Positions 59,924 through 64,000 of a stretch of DNA of 64,000 nucleotides are shown here, piece by piece. This stretch comes from Actinophytocola gossypii. Lineage in GTDB: Bacteria > Actinomycetota > Actinomycetes > Mycobacteriales > Pseudonocardiaceae. The notes below the pieces were generated by a model. The model ran no database searches and was not told where the DNA came from. It saw nothing but the letters and a program-made list of their open reading frames with translations. Positions within the stretch are counted from its first letter, which is position 1, and each line of letters opens with the position of its first letter. The DNA lies in NCBI RefSeq assembly GCF_025165815.1, contig NZ_JAFFZE010000027.1, positions 1 to 64,000 of the forward strand. The letters are read 5' to 3'. Made by a program: the position numbers and the translations under genes.

Positions 59924-60391
59924 TCAGTCGTAGATCGTGCCACCCTCGAAGTCGTCTCCACTACGCGGACGACGTGCGGGGGTCTCCGGTTCCGTGCTCT
60001 CCGGAAAACGTTCCCGGTAGTGACCGACGATCCGCTCGGCGCTGTCGCCGGCGGCCGGGCCGAGGGTCTCGCCGGCGGCCTGGCGCACCTCGCCGACGAT
60101 CTGGCCGCGGGCGGACCCGACGGCCGCCATCAGCTGGCGGCGCAGTTCGTCGGCCGTGGTGTGCGAGACCCGGTCGGTGAACACGACGTCGACGAGCGCG
60201 CCGTTGGCGTCCACCGTGGCGGTGACCACGCCGCTGGGGCTCGTCGCGCTGACCCGCACGGCCTCGACGCGGTTCGCGAGTTCCTGGTACCGCTCCGCGT
60301 TGCGCTCCAGCCCGGCGACCCACTCGTCGAGCCCGCGCTCGATGTCCTGCGGGTCGCCGCGGAACAGGTCGTTCGGAATGCCTTCGGTCAT
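59924..60391 (-). CDS. YbaB/EbfC-family protein of an ESX module
   Basis: A 155-residue YbaB-like protein. ATG 60391 follows GGGAGG. The beta core reads ATSPSGVVTATVDANGALVD and VVFTDRVSHTTADELRRQL. The C-terminus is an acidic, Pro-rich tail (TEPETPARRPRSGDDFEGG). It is not the recR-linked EbfC: such distant YbaB proteins are encoded with ESX-type toxin genes in actinomycetes and are probably chaperone-like or secretion-linked. It heads the operon with the EspC-like and toxin genes. Confidence 0.85.
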   Translation of the reverse strand: MTEGIPNDLFRGDPQDIERGLDEWVAGLERNAERYQELANRVEAVRVSATSPSGVVTATVDANGALVDVVFTDRVSHTTADELRRQLMAAVGSARGQIVGEVRQAAGETLGPAAGDSAERIVGHYRERFPESTEPETPARRPRSGDDFEGGTIYD

Positions 60392-60421
60392 CACGCCTCC
60401 CGGTTTCGCCTGCGGTACAGG

Positions 60422-61573
60422 CTATCCGCGAACGGCGTAGCGGCGGCGGCCGAGCGTGGCGACCACGGTCAGCGGCACCGCGGCCGCCAGCGTGATCATG
60501 AACACCTGCCGGAAGTCGCCCGCGTCGACCATCGGGCCGAAGAGCGCGGCGCCGACCGCGCTGCCGGTGAACAGCATGGTGGCGAACAGCGACACCGCGG
60601 TGGCGCGGGCGTTCGGGGCCATGTCGGTCGCCCAGGTCTGCAGGGTGGAGTGCATGAACGCCCAGCCGGCGCCGAGCAGAACCGTTCCGGCGACCACCGG
60701 CACGGCGGCATGGGTGACGGTCAGCAGTACGTAGGCCAGCACCGCGAGCGTGCCGCCGACCAGGATCAGCATGGCCGGCGCGAGGGTCCGGGTGAACGCC
60801 TTCACCACCCGCGCGAACACCAGCACCGCCGCCCCGTACGCGGTGACCAGCAACCCGGACACGGTCACCGACAGGCCGCTCGCGTGCAGCACCGCCGGGA
60901 AGAACGTCAGCGGGCCGAGCAGCACCAGGCCCTCGGTCAGCGCCAGTAGCAGCACCAGCAGCGCCGGGCCGTTGCCCAGGACCGAGCGCAGCGACGCCAG
61001 TATCGGCGGGCGTCCGGTCGTGACCGCGGGTTCGGGCAGCCGGCGCATCACCACGGCCAGCACGGCCGCCGCCACCGCGGTCAGCGCGAACGCGACCCGC
61101 CAGGAGGTGAAGTCGGCGAGCGCGCCGGCACCGGCGGTGGCCAGCGACATGCCGACGGCGGTGCTGGTCATCAGGTCGGTGAGCGGCGCCTGGCGGACCT
61201 TCACCGGCACCGTGTCGCCGATGTAGACCAGCGCGCTCGGGATCGCGGCGGCGAAGCAGGCGCCGGTCAGCCCGCGCGCCACGACCAGCCAGCCGACGCC
61301 GGGCACCGCCGCCGACGCGAGGCCGAACACCGCGGCGGCCGCGAGCGCGAGGCGCATGGTGCGGACCCGGCCGAGCCGGTCGGAGACCATCGCCCAGCAG
61401 ATCTGGGCGAAGCCGTAGCACAGGAAGTAGGTCGCGGCCGCGCGGCTGACGTCCTCGACCGAGCCGTCCAGCTCGCCGGCGATCACCACCAGCATCGGCG
61501 CGATCATCAGCCGGTCGAACGAACTGGTGAACGCCCCGGCCTGCAACAGCCGCAGCGAGGTGCTACTCGACAC
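60422..61573 (-). CDS. MFS transporter
   Basis: A 383-residue integral membrane protein with about twelve hydrophobic segments, such as FAQICWAMVSDRLGRVRTMR (the MFS loop 2-3 motif) and GWLVVARGLTGACFAAAIPS. GTG 61573 follows GGGGAG and lies inside the end of the ubiX gene, so it is coupled to it. It may import the aromatic acid or export the product handled by the UbiX/UbiD decarboxylase. The substrate is not shown. Confidence 0.9.
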   Translation of the reverse strand: MSSSTSLRLLQAGAFTSSFDRLMIAPMLVVIAGELDGSVEDVSRAAATYFLCYGFAQICWAMVSDRLGRVRTMRLALAAAAVFGLASAAVPGVGWLVVARGLTGACFAAAIPSALVYIGDTVPVKVRQAPLTDLMTSTAVGMSLATAGAGALADFTSWRVAFALTAVAAAVLAVVMRRLPEPAVTTGRPPILASLRSVLGNGPALLVLLLALTEGLVLLGPLTFFPAVLHASGLSVTVSGLLVTAYGAAVLVFARVVKAFTRTLAPAMLILVGGTLAVLAYVLLTVTHAAVPVVAGTVLLGAGWAFMHSTLQTWATDMAPNARATAVSLFATMLFTGSAVGAALFGPMVDAGDFRQVFMITLAAAVPLTVVATLGRRRYAVRG

Positions 61574-62210
61574 GTACTCCCCACTCCACACCGGACCGGG
61601 CCGCACCCAAGGTACCCGTCCAACGCAGGTAGAGGTCATGGTCGACGTCACACTGGTCGAGCACCCGGCCGGCCATGAAGTCGACCAGGGCCGCCACGTC
61701 CCGCGCACCGGCGTAGAACGCGGGGCTGGCCGGCATGATCACCGCGCCCTCCGCGGCCAGCGTGCGCAGGTTGTCCAAGGTGGACACGCGCAGCGGGGTC
61801 TCGCGCAGCACCACGACGAGCTTGCGGCCCTCCTTGAGGGTGACGTCCGCTGCCCGCTGCACCAGGTTGTGCGTGACCCCGGTGGCGACCGCGGCGACGG
61901 TCGCGGTGGTCGCCGGCACGATGATCATGCCCCTGGTCCGGTACGAGCCGGACGACGGTCCGGCCGCGAGGTCGCCGACCGGCCAGTACCGCACGTCGGC
62001 GACGTCCCGCTCCAGCCACCCGGACAGGTCCTCCCGCCAGTGCCGGTCCCGCACCGAGTGCCCGGTCTCGTCCAGCAGGGTGAGCCGGGCCGCCTGGCTG
62101 ACCATCACGTCCACCGGCTCGCCGGCGTCGATCAGCCCGCGCAGCACCGACGCCGCGTACGGGGTGCCGCTCGCGCCGGTGATGCCGACCAGCCAGGGGC
62201 GCCTGTTCAT
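61563..62210 (-). CDS. ubiX: UbiX-family flavin prenyltransferase
   Basis: A 215-residue flavoprotein that makes prenylated FMN, the cofactor of UbiD decarboxylases. GITGASGTPYAASVLRGL is the FMN site, and PATTATVAAVATGVTHNLVQ followed by RAADVTLKEGRKLVVVLRET is the family core. ATG 62210 overlaps the stop of the IclR gene (62207), and its 3' end overlaps the MFS start. It directly serves the UbiD gene two genes upstream. Confidence 0.93.
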   Translation of the reverse strand: MNRRPWLVGITGASGTPYAASVLRGLIDAGEPVDVMVSQAARLTLLDETGHSVRDRHWREDLSGWLERDVADVRYWPVGDLAAGPSSGSYRTRGMIIVPATTATVAAVATGVTHNLVQRAADVTLKEGRKLVVVLRETPLRVSTLDNLRTLAAEGAVIMPASPAFYAGARDVAALVDFMAGRVLDQCDVDHDLYLRWTGTLGAARSGVEWGVRVE

Positions 62211-62974
62211 GTGGGTTTCCGTCCGCCGGTCCTGGCCGTGATCCGCTCGGCGCAGGCGCTGACCTGCGCGCCGATCCTGGCCACGTTGTCCTCGTGCAAC
62301 TCGGTGAAGAACGCCAGCGAGCACACCACCCGGGCGACCTGCCCGCGCCGGTCGAACACCGGGGCGGCGACCCCGCTCTGCGCCATGTCGTACTGCTGGA
62401 TGCTGGTGGAGTAGCCGCGTTCCCTGGTCTCCGCCAGCGCGGCGTGCAGCGCGTCTCTGTCCACAATGGTGTGCGGGGTGAACTGCTTGAGCCCCAACCG
62501 GTCCACCCACTCGTCGACCGTCGAGCGGGGCTGCCAGGCGTGGTAGGCCTGCATGATCGCGGGCGCGGAGAACGGGAAGCCCTCCCCGACGCCGACGGTC
62601 ACCCGCACGCCGATGGACCGCTCGGCCTTGACGGTGACCACGTACCCGCCGGCGCCGTCCGGCTCGGCGACGAACACCACGAACCCGAGCCGGCGGGCCA
62701 GCTCGTCGATCTCCTGCTGGGCGACGGTGGCGGTCATGTCGTCGGTGACGCCGGTGAGGGTGAGCAGCTTCGGGCCGAGCGTCCAGCCGGAGCGCTCGCC
62801 GGTGGAGGACACCCACCCGGAGCGTTGCAGCGTGGCGAGGATGTTGTAGCAGGTGCTGCGGTTGAGCCCGAGCTCGCCGACGAGGTCCTTGGGCGCCACC
62901 GGGTGCGGCCACTCGGCCGCCAGGCGCTCCAGGATCCGCACCGCCGACGACACCGCCGGCACGTCGCTCGCCAC
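62207..62974 (-). CDS. IclR-family transcriptional regulator
   Basis: A 255-residue regulator. GTG 62974 follows GGGGG. The N-terminal HTH reads APKDLVGELGLNRSTCYNIL, and the C-terminal effector domain has GYSTSIQQYDMAQSGVAAPV and RVVCSLAFFTELHEDNVARI. IclR proteins usually sense aromatic or small acid substrates. It lies between ubiD (upstream) and ubiX (downstream) in the same operon, so it likely controls this decarboxylase pathway. Confidence 0.93.
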   Translation of the reverse strand: MASDVPAVSSAVRILERLAAEWPHPVAPKDLVGELGLNRSTCYNILATLQRSGWVSSTGERSGWTLGPKLLTLTGVTDDMTATVAQQEIDELARRLGFVVFVAEPDGAGGYVVTVKAERSIGVRVTVGVGEGFPFSAPAIMQAYHAWQPRSTVDEWVDRLGLKQFTPHTIVDRDALHAALAETRERGYSTSIQQYDMAQSGVAAPVFDRRGQVARVVCSLAFFTELHEDNVARIGAQVSACAERITARTGGRKPT

Positions 62975-63005
62975 CGTCTTTTCCCCCTTGTCTCGGTGCC
63001 CGCGG

Positions 63006-64000
63006 TCAGTCCGCGAGCACGTGGGCCCACTTGGTCGCCACCGACTCTAGGTAGTCGGGGTCGCCGGTGGACACCTTCGGGAAGGTCGCCCGCCGCTCGA
63101 ACGGCCGGCAGGCGTCGACCACCGCCCGGCTGTTGTACGGCGGCGCGCCCTCGACGAGCATCGGGTCGAGCTTGCTGCCCCAGGTCCCGGCCACCACGTC
63201 GATGTCGGCCTTGGGGTCGCAGCGGGTGCACATGGCCCAGACCACCTCCTCGAGGTTGGCGGCGTCGATGTCCTCGTCGACGACCACGACGAACCGGTTC
63301 ATGTAGGCCGCGGCGGGCAGCTGCGCGGTGAGGTGCCCGACCTGGCGGGCGTGCCCGGCGTAGCGGTGCTCGATGGAGACCGCGACGAACAGGCGGCCGC
63401 CGCCGGACTCGTGCGCCCACGCCTTGCGGATTCCGGGGACGCCGGCGTTGACCAGGGCGTCCTCGATCATCGCGGACTTCATCACGGTACGCATGTAGGA
63501 GTAGTCGTGCGGCGGCTTGCCGGGTGGGGCGCCGAGCAGGATCGGGTCGTCGCGGTGGTACATGCGGACGATGTCGATGGCGGGCGCCGGGCGGCGTCTG
63601 CCGGAGTAGTACCCGGTCCACTCGCCGAACGGGCCCTCGTCGCGGAGGTGGTCGGGGCGCAGCCAGCCCTCGATCACGACCTCGGCGGCGGCGGGGATCG
63701 GCAGGCCGGTCTCGCCGGTGAGCACCGGGACGCGCTGCCCGAGGACCGCGCCGGCGTAGGCCAGCTCGGAGATGCCGGCCGGGACCTCGGTGCCGCCGGT
63801 GACCAGGAGCACCGGGTGGTGGCCGAACGAGGCGACCACGGGTGCCTTGCCGTGCCGGTCGAACCAGCGCTGGATGTGCTGGGCGCCGTGCTTGCCGGGG
63901 ACGGCGTTGACGGTGGCGGAGCGTCCTTCGTCGACGACCTCCATCCGGTAGCAGCCGCCGTTGATGTCGCCGGTCTCCGGGTCGGAGGTGACGACCAGGC
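63006..64000 (-). CDS. UbiD-family decarboxylase (5' end outside the window)
   Basis: The C-terminal 331 or so residues of a prFMN-dependent decarboxylase; the start is beyond position 64000. RMYHRDDPILLGAPPGKPPH and EHRYAGHARQVGHLTAQL are UbiD segments, and TCHDPETGDINGGCYR-like residues occur near the edge (TSDPETGDINGGCYRMEV). DEGPFGEWTGYYSGRR carries conserved catalytic-site Glu/Arg candidates. It decarboxylates an alpha,beta-unsaturated or aromatic acid using cofactor from the ubiX product. Confidence 0.92.
   Translation of the reverse strand, partial: LVVTSDPETGDINGGCYRMEVVDEGRSATVNAVPGKHGAQHIQRWFDRHGKAPVVASFGHHPVLLVTGGTEVPAGISELAYAGAVLGQRVPVLTGETGLPIPAAAEVVIEGWLRPDHLRDEGPFGEWTGYYSGRRRPAPAIDIVRMYHRDDPILLGAPPGKPPHDYSYMRTVMKSAMIEDALVNAGVPGIRKAWAHESGGGRLFVAVSIEHRYAGHARQVGHLTAQLPAAAYMNRFVVVVDEDIDAANLEEVVWAMCTRCDPKADIDVVAGTWGSKLDPMLVEGAPPYNSRAVVDACRPFERRATFPKVSTGDPDYLESVATKWAHVLAD

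Noticed and set aside
59924-60391. Housekeeping EbfC/YbaB next to recR
   Set aside because: There is no dnaX or recR neighbour; the gene is in an ESX toxin operon and has an acidic Pro-rich tail.

Overview
The window is 64 kb of high-GC DNA from a filamentous actinomycete. The family is probably Pseudonocardiaceae or a close relative; that is inferred from the gene content: SARP and LAL regulators, a conservon-type GTPase, a DUF742 domain, a DUF5753/DUF397 pair, and ESX-type secretion substrates with a YbaB-like partner. No rRNA, tRNA, insertion sequence or CRISPR array is seen. Genes are tightly packed, and many start and stop codons overlap by 3-4 bases.

Region 1 (1-13.2 kb) is the right edge of a glycosylated natural-product cluster, probably a macrolide-type polyketide. 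It holds the tail of one glycosyltransferase, a GH39-like glycosidase, a second glycosyltransferase, and the TDP-sugar genes rmlA and rmlB, all read rightward and closed by a strong hairpin. Beyond it lie a LAL-type LuxR regulator, a 47-codon ORF and an ornithine-cyclodeaminase-like gene (leftward), a small exported protein and a ScyD/ScyE-like secreted propeller (rightward), and a large SARP/AfsR regulator. The divergent promoter at 8.4-8.57 kb carries heptamer direct repeats with 11-bp periodicity, the kind of site SARPs bind.

Region 2 (13.5-26.6 kb) holds a secreted GH115 glucuronidase, a molybdate uptake operon (Mop-type HTH protein, modA, modB, modC), a PRC-barrel/DUF2382 stress protein, a 33-bp tandem repeat, a phosphoketolase-acetate kinase operon, an orphan CvnD-type GTPase, a small protein and PhoU.

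Region 3 (26.6-35.5 kb) has a secreted M14 carboxypeptidase facing an unusual protein that appears to join sigma-factor-like, SEL1/TPR-like and DUF742 segments. Next comes a beta-glucan locus: a GH16 enzyme with two discoidin-like CBMs, divergent from a DUF1996 protein, DUF305-like lipoprotein, LacI regulator and GNAT gene. Two identical GAGAGCGCTCTC operators sit at the two divergent promoters.

Region 4 (35.5-43 kb) looks like stress and redox functions: an operon of a PAS/PP2C/HATPase/STAS phosphatase, an ECF41 sigma factor, its oxidoreductase partner and a membrane protein; then a CDGSH protein, a heme-oxygenase-fold iron enzyme, a YbdK-type ligase and a topoisomerase IB.

Region 5 (43-51 kb) has a PLP enzyme, an orphan AAA ATPase, and a compact accessory locus: NUDIX plus XRE regulator divergent from a 2OG-Fe(II)-like oxygenase, a small protein with a C-terminal cysteine cluster, and an APH-like kinase. 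Beside it is a decayed DUF5753/DUF397 pair.

Region 6 (51-64 kb) has ThuA and Gfo/Idh/MocA genes, a pair of CNNM/CBS membrane proteins behind a 41-codon leader ORF, an aldo/keto reductase, a GNAT, a lipid kinase, a polymorphic-toxin module (YbaB-like, EspC/WXG-like, a toxin with a CdiA-C-type tRNase tip, SitI3-like immunity), and a UbiX/UbiD decarboxylase group with IclR and MFS genes that runs off the right edge.
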